Of a stretch of 33,589 nucleotides of DNA, positions 15,254-23,150 are shown piece after piece (the first letter of the stretch is position 1; every line of letters starts with the position of its first letter). The notes beneath the pieces were generated by a model. It was not told the DNA's origin. It did no database searches and saw only the letters and a program-made list of their open reading frames with translations. Where the stretch lies: contig CAZBNG010000015.1 in assembly GCA_964493095.1 (NCBI GenBank), positions 1-33,589 on the forward strand, read 5' to 3'. This DNA comes from CAYXSX01 sp964493095 (GTDB taxonomy: Bacteria; Pseudomonadota; Alphaproteobacteria; Micavibrionales; Micavibrionaceae). The position numbers and the translations under genes are program-made.

Positions 15254-15730
15254 TTAAAGTATCGTTTGAGTCTCGTTGCCGGCCACTGGAGGGGAACTTA
15301 GAAAAAAGTTGCCGGTCTGCCCTATTTCCTGAGCGTTAAACAACGTGCTTTGCGTGTTGCTCTGCGCGCGCAGATACATTTGTTTTATAAGTTCCCTGTT
15401 TTCGGACATTTTTGCGGCCAGAGCGACTTGCGCCTTTTCCAGCTTGTCCAGAAGTCCACGGTCAATTCTGCGGAAATCGTTGAGACGGTTACGAAATTCT
15501 TTTGCTGTTGCGGCGTATCTTTCACTGAGTTTTTCTTTCTCGCTGTGCATGATACCCAGATGGAGAGCATCGTTTTGCAGAAGGGCTTGTGTTTCGCGTT
15601 CGGCAAGATTCAGGAGGCTCTGAGTGACCTTGATGACGGTAAGGACGGCGTCAACAGGTTGGCGCGGTAAAACTTCAGTGCTTGTGTTTTGCCGGGGGTC
15701 CTGTGTTTTATTCTGCGCTGTTGCCTGCAT
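15254..15730 (-). CDS. FlgN-like export chaperone (first of two)
   Basis: A 158-aa helical protein with LLNLAERETQALLQNDALHL and HSEKEKLSERYAATAKEFRN, the arrangement seen in FlgN-type chaperones and in the neighbouring gene. A long coiled coil continues to about residue 120 (LLDKLEKAQVALAAKMSENR). The frame opens with TTG at 15736, but the ATG at 15730 has AAGGAG at 10 nt and is preferred. The start overlaps the end of the flgJ-type gene by 23 bp, so translation is probably coupled. It might correspond to Caulobacter FlbY-type proteins; I cannot verify that. Role in export of late substrates is inference. Confidence 0.6.
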   Translation of the reverse strand: MQATAQNKTQDPRQNTSTEVLPRQPVDAVLTVIKVTQSLLNLAERETQALLQNDALHLGIMHSEKEKLSERYAATAKEFRNRLNDFRRIDRGLLDKLEKAQVALAAKMSENRELIKQMYLRAQSNTQSTLFNAQEIGQTGNFFLSSPPVAGNETQTIL

Positions 15731-16103
15731 TTTCAATGTGCTCCTTCATTTTGTTTTGCATTTGTTGTTGTTCCTGAAGCCGGATCATTTCGGCTTTGAC
15801 CGGTTCTGCTATCCCGATGCTGCCGGTTCTGGCCATGAGTTTGCCGTATTCCTGAAGCATCACGCCGCGGAAAACTTCTTCGCCTTTACCGCCTCCAAAC
15901 GGGCCGTCTGTCTCTACGCCTTCAAACATCGGTTTCATCATTTCGGAGATAAAAACAGCTTCGAAATCCTGCGCGGCCTGGTCAATGTTCTTGAGGTCTT
16001 TTGTTTTTGCCGCTTCATTGAGCTTGCCTACAGCTTTGGCGCTGGTGTCACTTTGTGCAACCTGCATCATGGCGAAAGCGGTATCTGGCGAAAGAGCGTC
16101 CAT
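15708..16103 (-). CDS. flgJ: FlgJ-type rod-binding protein (no muramidase domain)
   Basis: A 131-aa protein equal to the N-terminal rod-binding half of enteric FlgJ, which caps the growing rod. The signature is IDQAAQDFEAVFISEMMKPM followed by FGGGKGEEVFRGVMLQEYGK, then LMARTGSIGIAEPVKAEMIR. The C-terminal peptidoglycan-hydrolase domain of enteric FlgJ is missing, as is common in alphaproteobacteria, where a separate enzyme cuts the wall. The equivalent rhizobial protein is also annotated CheL. It lies 2 bp after flgI and overlaps the first FlgN-like gene. Confidence 0.9.
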   Translation of the reverse strand: MDALSPDTAFAMMQVAQSDTSAKAVGKLNEAAKTKDLKNIDQAAQDFEAVFISEMMKPMFEGVETDGPFGGGKGEEVFRGVMLQEYGKLMARTGSIGIAEPVKAEMIRLQEQQQMQNKMKEHIENAGNSAE

Positions 16104-16105
16104 TT

Positions 16106-17302
16106 CTACATGATCTCCACATCTGCCTGCAGGGCACCGGCTGCTTTAACCGCCTGCAGTATTGTAATGATGTCACGGGGCTGCATTCCCAGACGGTTGA
16201 GTCCTGTTACCAGGTCTTGAAGAGTGACCCCCGTATCAAGGTTTGCCAGTTTCACATTCTCGCCCTGATTGGCTTCAATGTCCGTGCGGGGCACAACGAC
16301 AGTTTGTCCTTGCTCAGAGAACGGGTTTGCTTGTGAAACCTGCGGTGTTTCCGTCACGTTGATGGTGAGGTTGCTTTGCGCAATAGCCACGTTACTGATG
16401 CGTACGTCGGCCCCCATCACAATGACGCCGGAGCGTTCAGAAATTACAACGCGCGCAGGTTGGTCCGGCTGAACGGGTAATTGCTCTATATCTGTAATAA
16501 GGTCTACGATTGTGCCGTCAAAGTTTGAAGGGCGTTTCAGAATAACGGTTGCTGAATTTTCCGATGTGGCAATCGGCCTTGCTACAAAACCGTTGATAGC
16601 CTGTGCTATGCGGCGGGACGTGGTGAAGTCGGGATTCTTAAGGGCAAGACGGACTTCCTGCAATTCTTCCAGTTTAAAGTCGATTTCACGCTCAACGATG
16701 CCGCCGGCGGGAATGCGGCCCGATGTGGGGATGTTTTGTGTGATCGTGGCGGCTTCACCGCTGATCGAGAAGCCTGAAACAGTTACTTCACCCTGTGCTA
16801 CGGCATAAACTTCGCCATCCGCCGCAAGCAGGGGGGTTACCAGAAGAGTGCCGCCCTGCAGGCTGTCGGAGTCGCCCAGAGCCGATACGTTAACATCTAT
16901 TTTGGAACCCTGGCTGGAAAAGGCAGGTAGAGTTGCGGTTACCATAACGGCTGCCACATTGCCCGTGTTCATAGCTTGTCCACGGACGGAAACGCCCAGC
17001 CGTTCAAGCATGGCAATAAGGCTCTGTTGTGTGAAAGGGGAGTTGCCCAGACTGTCGCCTGAACCGTTCAGGCCAACAACAAGTCCGTAACCGATAAGTT
17101 GGTTTTCACGAACGCTTTCGATGTCGACGATATCTTTTATTCTTGATGTTTTGGCGAAGGCCGAGGGCGCGCATAAAACGAGCAGAGAGAAAAATAGTCC
17201 GGTCACCAACAGAAAGCCCAACGCTCTGTGTCCCTTGAACCTGAAATGCGGTGACCGGAAACCCACCTTGTTATTTTTATATGTTTTTTCTTTACTCATC
17301 AT
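16106..17302 (-). CDS. flgI: Flagellar P-ring protein FlgI
   Basis: FlgI forms the periplasmic P-ring, the bushing around the rod in the peptidoglycan. The 398-aa product has a membrane-spanning signal peptide (GFLLVTGLFFSLLVLCAPSA ending AFA) after a long basic N-region, then RIKDIVDIESVRENQLIGYG and LVVGLNGSGDSLGNSPFTQQ, and ends DIITILQAVKAAGALQADVE, all strongly conserved. Two ATGs (17302 and 17299) are equivalent; GAAGA lies just upstream. It opens the long minus-strand operon and has a sigma-54 site 90-105 bp upstream. Divergent fliX shares the promoter region, an arrangement also known from Caulobacter. Confidence 0.96.
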   Translation of the reverse strand: MMSKEKTYKNNKVGFRSPHFRFKGHRALGFLLVTGLFFSLLVLCAPSAFAKTSRIKDIVDIESVRENQLIGYGLVVGLNGSGDSLGNSPFTQQSLIAMLERLGVSVRGQAMNTGNVAAVMVTATLPAFSSQGSKIDVNVSALGDSDSLQGGTLLVTPLLAADGEVYAVAQGEVTVSGFSISGEAATITQNIPTSGRIPAGGIVEREIDFKLEELQEVRLALKNPDFTTSRRIAQAINGFVARPIATSENSATVILKRPSNFDGTIVDLITDIEQLPVQPDQPARVVISERSGVIVMGADVRISNVAIAQSNLTINVTETPQVSQANPFSEQGQTVVVPRTDIEANQGENVKLANLDTGVTLQDLVTGLNRLGMQPRDIITILQAVKAAGALQADVEIM

Positions 17303-17391
17303 TTTTCTTCAATACCCAAAACGTTGTTTGGTCTTTCTTCATGTTTCCCTCGGGCAGAACCTGCCGAAGGGGAAAGCTTTGTGTTTTTATA

Positions 17392-17407
17392 TGCGAACGG
17401 CGTGCCA
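17392..17407 (-). promoter_or_regulatory. Sigma-54 promoter of the flgI-to-flgE operon
   Basis: The minus strand reads TGGCACGCCGTTCGCA. It contains GG-N10-GC and differs from TGGCACG-N4-TTGCA only in TCGCA. The start would be near 17381, about 80 nt before flgI. In Caulobacter such sites are activated by FlbD together with FliX, whose gene is next door. Confidence 0.75.
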
Positions 17408-17581
17408 GTTTTTGCGTGCAGGTCACAGAAAATAATGCGGTTATAACGCCCGGATTTTGTAGGTTTTACGGCGGTTTCAGGTGTGATTGGGGAAAAGAAG
17501 GCGGCAAATCTTTCCTCTTGGCGGGGAAAAACAGGTATAATAGAAACAGATAAGGTAATTACAGGAAATGAGAGTGCTTAG

Positions 17582-18037
17582 ATGAAAATTCAGGGCCCCG
17601 GAAGTTCGCAGGCTGCTTCCAAAACCAAAAAATCAGGGAAAGCCTCAGGATCAAGCGGCAATTTCGGTGATTTTATGACTGAAAGTGCCCATGAAACGGC
17701 GGGAGCCGGTGCGACAAGGTCGATTGCTCACGTTGATTCTCTTCTCGCCGTTCAAGGGGCGGAAGATCCTACAGAGCGTGCAGCGCGCCAAAAGGCGCGT
17801 CAGCGCGGTAAGGTTATTCTGGATGAACTGGATAAAATCCGGGTGGCAATGCTTTCCGGCACACTCACGATAGGGCATATGATGGATATAGCCGATGTTG
17901 TGGCCGGGCACAGGCAAAAGATTACGGACCCGGTTTTGACAAGGATAATGGACGAAATTGATCTGAGAGCGCAGGTCGAACTGGCCAAAATGCGTGTTGC
18001 TATGGATAAAAAGAACGGTTCCACAGGTGGTTTATAA
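17582..18037 (+). CDS. fliX: Class II flagellar assembly regulator FliX
   Basis: A 151-aa FliX. In Caulobacter FliX couples assembly of early flagellar structures to FlbD-dependent sigma-54 transcription. The N-terminus is MKIQGPGSSQAASKTKKSGK, then a Gly/Ser-rich stretch and SGNFGDFM, and the C-terminal half is conserved: GKVILDELDKIRVAMLSGTL, then HRQKITDPVLTRIMDEIDLR and AQVELAKMRVAMDKK. Both regions match the family. It is divergent from flgI and has TATAAT at 17536-17541 without a good -35, so its own promoter is uncertain. GAGAG lies 8 nt before the ATG. FlbD itself is not in the window. Confidence 0.9.
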   Translation: MKIQGPGSSQAASKTKKSGKASGSSGNFGDFMTESAHETAGAGATRSIAHVDSLLAVQGAEDPTERAARQKARQRGKVILDELDKIRVAMLSGTLTIGHMMDIADVVAGHRQKITDPVLTRIMDEIDLRAQVELAKMRVAMDKKNGSTGGL

Positions 18038-18062
18038 CCCCTGGTCTTACGTAATCTTTTTC

Positions 18063-18091
18063 TTGTTTTCATGAAAAACCCCGCGTATATT
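18063..18091 (+). promoter_or_regulatory. Sigma-70 promoter of dksA
   Basis: TTGTTT (18063-18068), a 17-nt spacer and TATATT (18086-18091) give a good housekeeping promoter with a start near 18098, about 37 nt before the ATG at 18135. Confidence 0.55.
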
Positions 18092-18134
18092 CCTCCCCGC
18101 TCGTAAATTTAACGCTACAAAGGATAAAACGACT

Positions 18135-18569
18135 ATGGCAACGCCAAACAGTGTAATCGTTCCTCCGGACTATGACCCTGAAAAAGACAAGGGTGAGTTT
18201 ATGAACCCGGTAATGCTGGAGTATTTCCGCCGCCAGCTTATTAACTGGCGTACAGAATTGCTGAAAGAATCGGAGCAAACGATTTCTGAAACCCTTCAGA
18301 CGACGGAACTGCAAAAACCCGACATCGCGGACCGTGCTGCGGCGGAAACCGATCATGCCTTGGAGCTCAGGACTCGCGACAGGGAGCGTAAATTGATATC
18401 CAAAATCAATCAGGCCCTGGAACGCATCGATCAGGGAGAATACGGTTACTGCGAGGAAACCGGAGAGCCTATTAGCATCGGTCGTCTTAAAGCGCGTCCA
18501 AACGCGACTTTGAGTCTTGAAGCGCAAGAGCGGCACGAGCGTATGGAGCGCACCCAGCGCGACGATTAG
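18135..18569 (+). CDS. dksA: RNA polymerase-binding transcription factor DksA
   Basis: DksA enters the RNA polymerase secondary channel and works with ppGpp to reset transcription. The 144-aa protein has a coiled coil (about 25-100) whose tip reads KPDIADRAAAETD, keeping the D-x-x-D-x-A residues needed for function (D63, D66, A68). The C-terminal finger YGYCEETGEPISIGRLKARP then NATLSLEAQERHERMER holds only one Cys (C106) instead of four; zinc is probably not bound in the classical way. One-Cys forms are usual in alphaproteobacteria. It follows fliX by 97 bp with its own promoter. Not a flagellar gene as such, though its place beside fliX may be meaningful. Confidence 0.93.
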   Translation: MATPNSVIVPPDYDPEKDKGEFMNPVMLEYFRRQLINWRTELLKESEQTISETLQTTELQKPDIADRAAAETDHALELRTRDRERKLISKINQALERIDQGEYGYCEETGEPISIGRLKARPNATLSLEAQERHERMERTQRDD

Positions 18570-18589
18570 TTGTTCACTGGCTAATTCTT

Positions 18590-18629
18590 TCATTTTCAAA
18601 AAAGAACCGACCATCTGGTGATGGCCGGT
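18590..18629 (-). terminator. Terminator of the flgFGAH operon
   Basis: A stem ACCG-A-CCATC (18606-18615) pairs with GATGG-C-CGGT (18620-18629) with one mismatch, loop of four. On the minus strand it is followed by TTCTTTTTTG. It lies about 60 bp after the flgH stop. Confidence 0.7.
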
Positions 18630-18690
18630 GAGAGGTTAGGGTGGGTAAAACTGTTTTAGGCGGATTTTTGTTTCCGTTAAGCCATGCTTT

Positions 18691-19473
18691 CTAGAAGGGG
18701 AATACGATATCGTATAGTTGCTGGCCGTAGCGCGGTTGTTGAACATCCGTAATCTGCCCTTCTCCACCATAAGCAATGCGCGCTTCCGCGATCTGCTCAT
18801 AGGAAATGGTATTGGATACTGATATGTCCTCGGGGCGGATAACGCCGTCGATACGCAGGACTCTCTTTTCGAAGTTTACCAGTACTTCTTGTTGACCGCT
18901 GACAACCATATTGCCGTTTGGCAAGATCTGTGTGACCAGAGCGGCGAGTTGAACACGGATCTTTTCATCACGGTCTATGCTGCCGGTGCCTGTATGAGAG
19001 GAGTCAGAATTAAAGGATGTCAGGTCGGGGTCGAGAACGCCAGTCGAGGGGTTGTTGACCGCTTCAGGTAAAACCTTGTGCAGTGATTGTTCTATTCCCA
19101 GAAAACGGTCCAATGTTGAGCCTTCATTGCTGTTGCGGGTGCGTTCCGTTTCATTTTGCAGTTCGGCTTTGTCGTCAATGTCAATCAGCACAGTGATGAT
19201 GTCGCCGACGTTGCTGGCACGTTGATCTTTGAAGAATGTAGTGCGGTCTGCCGACCAGAGAGAGTTTTTATTTCTGGCCACATTTGTCGGAGCAGGCATA
19301 GGCAGGCTGACCGGCTGGTAGTTGGCTGCCGTAGTCGGGTTGCTTATTTTGCTCATTTCCGGGGGGGAACCAATATTGGACACACGGTCCAGCGCGCTGC
19401 ATGCTGTCAGTAGGCTGCATGTGCCAAGAGCGAGGAGACTTGTTCTGATTGCGTTTGTTTTTACCCGTTTCAT
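18691..19473 (-). CDS. flgH: Flagellar L-ring lipoprotein FlgH
   Basis: FlgH forms the outer-membrane L-ring. The product is 260 aa with a lipoprotein signal (MKRVKTNAIRTSLLALGTCS, LLTAC lipobox, Cys about residue 25). It contains SLWSADRTTFFKDQRASNVG, DIITVLIDIDDKAELQNETE and the C-terminal NGNMVVSGQQEVLVNFEKRV then LRIDGVIRPEDISVSNTISY, all typical. The frame opens 39 bp earlier (19512), but the ATG at 19473 has AAAGGA 8 nt upstream and gives a proper signal peptide. It is last in the flgF-flgG-flgA-flgH operon, with a terminator behind it. Confidence 0.95.
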   Translation of the reverse strand: MKRVKTNAIRTSLLALGTCSLLTACSALDRVSNIGSPPEMSKISNPTTAANYQPVSLPMPAPTNVARNKNSLWSADRTTFFKDQRASNVGDIITVLIDIDDKAELQNETERTRNSNEGSTLDRFLGIEQSLHKVLPEAVNNPSTGVLDPDLTSFNSDSSHTGTGSIDRDEKIRVQLAALVTQILPNGNMVVSGQQEVLVNFEKRVLRIDGVIRPEDISVSNTISYEQIAEARIAYGGEGQITDVQQPRYGQQLYDIVFPF

Positions 19474-19530
19474 TATTTTTTCCTTTTGTTGTTTACACAG
19501 AAATGGCGGCAATTTTATATCGCTGCCGGT

Positions 19531-20502
19531 TTAGAATGCGGCTACCACAACTTCGCCGCTCCCTGAAACGGTGGCGTCGATTGTTCGTTTGCTGGCGGCG
19601 TTAACAACCTGTATAACATCGCCTTTGGCTCCGTCCTGCAGAGCCTTGCCCTTGGCTGTCAGGGTAAGGGCGCCACTATTGAAAACCATCGTGATATTTT
19701 CACCTCTGCTAATCATGCGGGGAGCTTCAATTTCGGAGGTGCGTACAGGCTCACCGGAAAGAATAACGCGGCGCGGAGTCATGCCTTCAAGGTTTTCTGC
19801 TTTCAGAATGGTTTCGTCTTGTATGAGGCGTTTTGGCACTTCTTTGTATTCAATGTCATACTTTCCAATAATGGTCCCTTTACGTACAGATTCACGCAAG
19901 ACAGGGATTTCTACGAGGCGTTCGATCTTGCCGTTTACATTGATGCGTTGAATAGGGTTTTCTTTCGATGGGGCAACGAAAGTGGCGGAAAACCAGTCGT
20001 TATCCGGTCGGTATTCCAACTGGCTGATTTCAGCGCCCGGTGCCATATCCTGAGGCAGGATGATTTTGGGTGTGCCATCGGAAAACAGAACATTGAATTT
20101 TCCTGTGATCCCTTTTTCCTTAAATCCTTTTCTTAACGCATGTTCCATGAGATCACGGTCAACAAAAGTCGCTGCACGGTTCAGGACAATATAATCCGCA
20201 GAGCTAGCCGGACGCCAGGGCAGGTCCAGAGCGATGGCTATGCGCATCAGGGTGCGTGCATTAAGCACCATTTCCTGACCGGGGCTGGGGGCGGGCCCTA
20301 ATACGCGGTCTTCGTCACGGGGCAGATCGTAAAAGATGTCGCCAAGTGTAATCATGTTTCCTTCTACGGCGCTGTTTTGTTTCAGACCGATAGCCTGGGC
20401 CGGCGAAGGGATGGCAATCGTTCCGGCCGCGAGTGCCGTCAGAGTTATTGCCAACATCGCCTTTCCGGCTTTTTTTGTCTTTTTATGAGTTACGCTAAGC
20501 AT
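19531..20502 (-). CDS. flgA: P-ring assembly chaperone FlgA
   Basis: FlgA is the periplasmic chaperone for FlgI P-ring assembly. The 323-aa protein has a signal peptide (AMLAITLTALAAGTIAIPSP, cleavage after AQA), an N-terminal domain with ITLGDIFYDLP, and a C-terminal SAF/beta-clip domain with VRKGTIIGKYDIEYKEVPKR, then RRVILSGEPVRTSEIEAPRM and GDVIQVVNAASKRTIDATVS. It is longer than enteric FlgA (about 220 aa), as in many alphaproteobacteria. The ATG at 20502 has AAGGAAA 9 nt upstream. It lies between flgG (16 bp) and flgH. Its client flgI is in the next operon, at 16106-17302. Confidence 0.93.
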   Translation of the reverse strand: MLSVTHKKTKKAGKAMLAITLTALAAGTIAIPSPAQAIGLKQNSAVEGNMITLGDIFYDLPRDEDRVLGPAPSPGQEMVLNARTLMRIAIALDLPWRPASSADYIVLNRAATFVDRDLMEHALRKGFKEKGITGKFNVLFSDGTPKIILPQDMAPGAEISQLEYRPDNDWFSATFVAPSKENPIQRINVNGKIERLVEIPVLRESVRKGTIIGKYDIEYKEVPKRLIQDETILKAENLEGMTPRRVILSGEPVRTSEIEAPRMISRGENITMVFNSGALTLTAKGKALQDGAKGDVIQVVNAASKRTIDATVSGSGEVVVAAF

Positions 20503-20518
20503 CTTTCTGTTTCCTTAA

Positions 20519-21304
20519 TTATCTAAGTTGTGAAGCAGATTGCATCATTTCATCGCTGGTTTGAATGACATTTGAGTTCATTTCGTAGGCACGTTGCGCT
20601 GAAATCAGGGCGGTAATTTCCTGCACGACGTTTACATTCGACTGCTCAAGCGCGCCCTGACGTATTGCGCCGTATTGGTCGGAATTGGGGTTTCCTGTCG
20701 TGGCCGTGCCGGAAGCCTCGGTTTCCAGCATCAGGTTGTTACCGATGGAATTCAGGCCTGTCGGGTTCACAAAAGTGGCAAGCTGGATCTGCCCCAGGGT
20801 TGTCAATGTTACCTGTCCGGGAAGACTCACAATAACTTGTCCGCTTTCATTAACCTCAAGGTCTGTAGCGTTGGAGGGCACGGTGATGGCCGGAGTCAGC
20901 GGATAACCCTGAGAGGTTACGATCTGGCCGGTCTCGCTGATCTGGAATGTGCCGTCCCGTGTGTACCCTGTTTCGCCGCTGGGCATTTCAATCTGGAAAA
21001 AACCGTCCCCGGTAATGGCAAGATCCAAAGGGTTATCTGTGAGTGTAATCGGACCTTGTTCATGCAGCCGGTATACCGCAGAGTTTCGTACGCCCAGACC
21101 GAGTTGAATGCCGGAGGGAACGATTGTTCCAACATCTGAGGAGGTGGAACCGGGGCGGTCAATGTTCTGGTATATCAAATCCGTAAATGCGGCGCGTTGA
21201 CGTTTGTATCCGGTAGTAGTCATGTTGGCGATGTTGTTGGAAATCACATCCACGTTGGTCTGCTGGGCCAGCATGCCTGTCGCTCCAATATCCAAAGATC
21301 TCAT
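20519..21304 (-). CDS. flgG: Distal rod protein FlgG
   Basis: FlgG makes the distal rod that crosses the periplasm. The 261-aa protein (family about 260) begins MRSLDIGATGMLAQQTNVDV followed by ISNNIANMTTTGYKRQRAAF, carries DLAITGDGFFQIEMPSGETG and YTRDGTFQISETGQIVTSQG, and ends VQEITALISAQRAYEMNSNV then IQTSDEMMQSASQLR. All are diagnostic of FlgG. AAGGAGA lies upstream of the ATG at 21304. It is 43 bp after flgF and 16 bp before flgA. Confidence 0.97.
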   Translation of the reverse strand: MRSLDIGATGMLAQQTNVDVISNNIANMTTTGYKRQRAAFTDLIYQNIDRPGSTSSDVGTIVPSGIQLGLGVRNSAVYRLHEQGPITLTDNPLDLAITGDGFFQIEMPSGETGYTRDGTFQISETGQIVTSQGYPLTPAITVPSNATDLEVNESGQVIVSLPGQVTLTTLGQIQLATFVNPTGLNSIGNNLMLETEASGTATTGNPNSDQYGAIRQGALEQSNVNVVQEITALISAQRAYEMNSNVIQTSDEMMQSASQLR

Positions 21305-21347
21305 TTTTCAGTCTCCTTTTTAATTTTTAAATTTCTTTAATTCGTTT

Positions 21348-22076
21348 CTATTGTCCCGTCCGAGTGAGTGTCTGGATGGCCTCGCGCAGCCGGTCGTGTT
21401 CTGTTTGTACAAGGCGCTGGGTTGATTGGTAGGAGCGCAGTATGTCAATCATTCTGGTCATTTCAGTGATGGCGCGTACATTGGAGCCCTCCAGGTAGCC
21501 CTGCTTGACAACAGTGTTTTCCGCTTCATGCCCCTCTTCGGTAGTCACATAAAGGCTGTCCCCGACAGGATTTAGCGTTTGTTCGTTATCAAACTCATGT
21601 ATCATAATCTGGGCTATTTCGCCGTCCTGGTTTGAAATTATGCCATGTTCATCGATTTTTATTTCGGTGGAATCGTCAGGAATCTCAATGGGGCTGCCGC
21701 CGTCGTCAAGGACAGTATGGCCTGTAGCCGTTAAGAGTGTTCCTTCCTGGTCAAGGTGAAAATTACCTGCGCGTGTGTAAGCAGTTTTCCCTTCTGAATC
21801 CTGAACGCCTATGAACCCTTGCCCTGTCAGCGCAATATCAAGGGGGTTATCAGTCTGGGTTAACGGGCCGGGGTCGGTGTTTTGGTACTGTCCGTACTCT
21901 GATACGAAGGAAAGTGGAGCATCAGTTCCCTGAGGATCAGAAATTCTTTCTGCGAAAATGGAGTTTTGAGCACGAAATCCGGGAGTGTTTACGTTGGCAA
22001 TATTATTGGCCACGATGTCCATACTGTTACGCAGAACCATCTGGCGGGATAATGCAACATAGGAGGTATTTTCCAT
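21348..22076 (-). CDS. flgF: Proximal rod protein FlgF
   Basis: FlgF is a proximal rod subunit. The 242-aa protein begins MENTSYVALSRQMVLRNSMD and continues IVANNIANVNTPGFRAQNSI, the FlgF version of the rod motif, with DIALTGQGFIGVQDSEGKTA, YTRAGNFHLDQEGTL and the C-terminal YLEGSNVRAITEMTRMIDIL then RSYQSTQRLVQTEHDRLREA. AAAGGA lies 11 nt before the ATG at 22076. It opens the flgF-flgG-flgA-flgH operon behind a sigma-54 site about 48 bp upstream. Length is normal. Confidence 0.95.
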   Translation of the reverse strand: MENTSYVALSRQMVLRNSMDIVANNIANVNTPGFRAQNSIFAERISDPQGTDAPLSFVSEYGQYQNTDPGPLTQTDNPLDIALTGQGFIGVQDSEGKTAYTRAGNFHLDQEGTLLTATGHTVLDDGGSPIEIPDDSTEIKIDEHGIISNQDGEIAQIMIHEFDNEQTLNPVGDSLYVTTEEGHEAENTVVKQGYLEGSNVRAITEMTRMIDILRSYQSTQRLVQTEHDRLREAIQTLTRTGQ

Positions 22077-22123
22077 TTTAACGTAGGTCCTTTTACCCGT
22101 TATTATTGTTTTGCAGATGACGT

Positions 22124-22139
22124 TGCATATCGCGTGCCA
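22124..22139 (-). promoter_or_regulatory. Sigma-54 promoter of the flgFGAH operon
   Basis: The minus strand reads TGGCACGCGATATGCA. It contains GG-N10-GC and differs from TGGCACG-N4-TTGCA only in ATGCA. Start expected near 22113, giving a leader of about 37 nt. Very similar to the flgI site at 17392-17407. Confidence 0.78.
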
Positions 22140-22255
22140 AAGAAATAAGTCTAATATTTACAGAGGGTTATTGTCTCGTGGGGAAAGGCGAAAAAGTTTC
22201 CGGCAGGAAAAATGGAATTTATATTAACGGTGTTAGGGCAATATTTTCCGTCTTG

Positions 22256-22284
22256 TTGGGGGTTAATATTTCTATTTTTAAAAT
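22256..22284 (+). promoter_or_regulatory. Candidate sigma-70 promoter of fliL
   Basis: TTGGGG (22256-22261), a 17-nt spacer and TAAAAT (22279-22284) give a start near 22291, with a leader of about 134 nt before the ATG at 22425. The -35 is weak. Confidence 0.35.
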
Positions 22285-22297
22285 CTGATCTCTGAAG

Positions 22298-22312
22298 AAC
22301 GAAAAATTCGTT
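22298..22312. repeat. 15-bp palindrome in the fliL leader
   Basis: AACGAA-AAA-TTCGTT is a perfect inverted repeat just after the candidate fliL start point. It is either a small leader hairpin or a binding site. A second imperfect repeat, AAAGTT-N8-AACTTT, lies nearer the ATG. Confidence 0.3.
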
Positions 22313-22424
22313 GATGGTTCAAGGTTATGCTTTCAAAGAGATTTGTTTTATTCTTAAGCTGGTCTAAACTCATTTAATCGTTAAAGTTATTCAAGCAACT
22401 TTCGAATTAAAATTAGGAAAAACT

Positions 22425-23060
22425 ATGGCCGATGATGATGACGTAAAGAAAGATGATGTCACCGATGACGGAGATCTCCGTGAAGAAGGCGAGGAGGGAA
22501 CTGAAGGCGAAGAGGGCGGCGGTGACGAGCAGCGCTCCTCTTCCGGGGGCAAAAAGAAGCTGCTTTTGATTATTGGCGGTCTTTTCATCCTGCTTGTGGG
22601 TGGCTCAGCAGGGCTTTATTTCACCGGCATGCTGGATAGTCTTCTCGGGAAGCAGGCCGATGAGGTGACGCAGCAGGACGGCGGGCATGGAGAGGCTAAG
22701 GACGCCAAGAAAAAAGGTGGAGGGCATGGCGGAGGTGAGCAGGAAGACGGAGAAGCGGCCTTCCTTGAAATTCCCACCATGATCGTAAACCTGAATTCCC
22801 CGGACGATGGGGAAGCACGTTACTTGCGGTTGAGTGTTCAGCTTGAGCTTGAAGATCCGGCTGATGTGCCGAAGGTTGAAGCCGTCATCCCCCGTGTTGT
22901 AGACCAATTTCAGACATATCTAAGGGAATTGCGTGTTTCCGACTTGCGTGGAAGCGCAGGAATATACAGGCTCCAGATGGAGCTTTTGTGGCGTGTCAAC
23001 CAGGCGGCTTACCCTGTAAAAATCAAAGACGTGCTTTTTCAGGAAATTTTGATCCAATAA
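22425..23060 (+). CDS. fliL: Flagellar basal-body-associated protein FliL
   Basis: FliL is a single-pass inner-membrane protein whose periplasmic ring surrounds stator units and supports motility. The 211-aa protein has a very acidic cytoplasmic N-terminus (residues 1-40), a basic GGKKK stop, a membrane helix (LLLIIGGLFILLVGGSAGLY), a Gly/His/Lys-rich linker and the FliL domain with AAFLEIPTMIVNLNSPDDGE, ARYLRLSVQLELEDP and the end IKDVLFQEILIQ. The ATG at 22425 has AGGA 8 nt upstream. It opens the plus-strand operon and is followed by fliM after 90 bp, the usual alphaproteobacterial order. Confidence 0.93.
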   Translation: MADDDDVKKDDVTDDGDLREEGEEGTEGEEGGGDEQRSSSGGKKKLLLIIGGLFILLVGGSAGLYFTGMLDSLLGKQADEVTQQDGGHGEAKDAKKKGGGHGGGEQEDGEAAFLEIPTMIVNLNSPDDGEARYLRLSVQLELEDPADVPKVEAVIPRVVDQFQTYLRELRVSDLRGSAGIYRLQMELLWRVNQAAYPVKIKDVLFQEILIQ

Positions 23061-23078
23061 GGTCATATATAGTATAAT
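23049..23078 (+). promoter_or_regulatory. Candidate sigma-70 promoter before fliM
   Basis: TTGATC (23049-23054) overlaps the fliL end and an exact TATAAT follows at 23073-23078 after 18 nt. It would give fliM its own start near 23085, in addition to read-through from fliL. Confidence 0.4.
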
Positions 23079-23150
23079 AGCTAAAACGGCACAAAAATTG
23101 CCTGAAGATGCCCAGAAACAAAGATTATTAGGTAACCGGAAAGCGTTAAG

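Larger units (their letters stand above)
22077..22424. other. Divergent regulatory region between flgF and fliL
   Basis: This 348-bp stretch has no convincing gene. It holds a sigma-54 site towards flgF (22124-22139), a candidate sigma-70 promoter towards fliL (22256-22284) and a small inverted repeat near its start point (22298-22312). The remainder is AT-rich leader. Confidence 0.7.
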
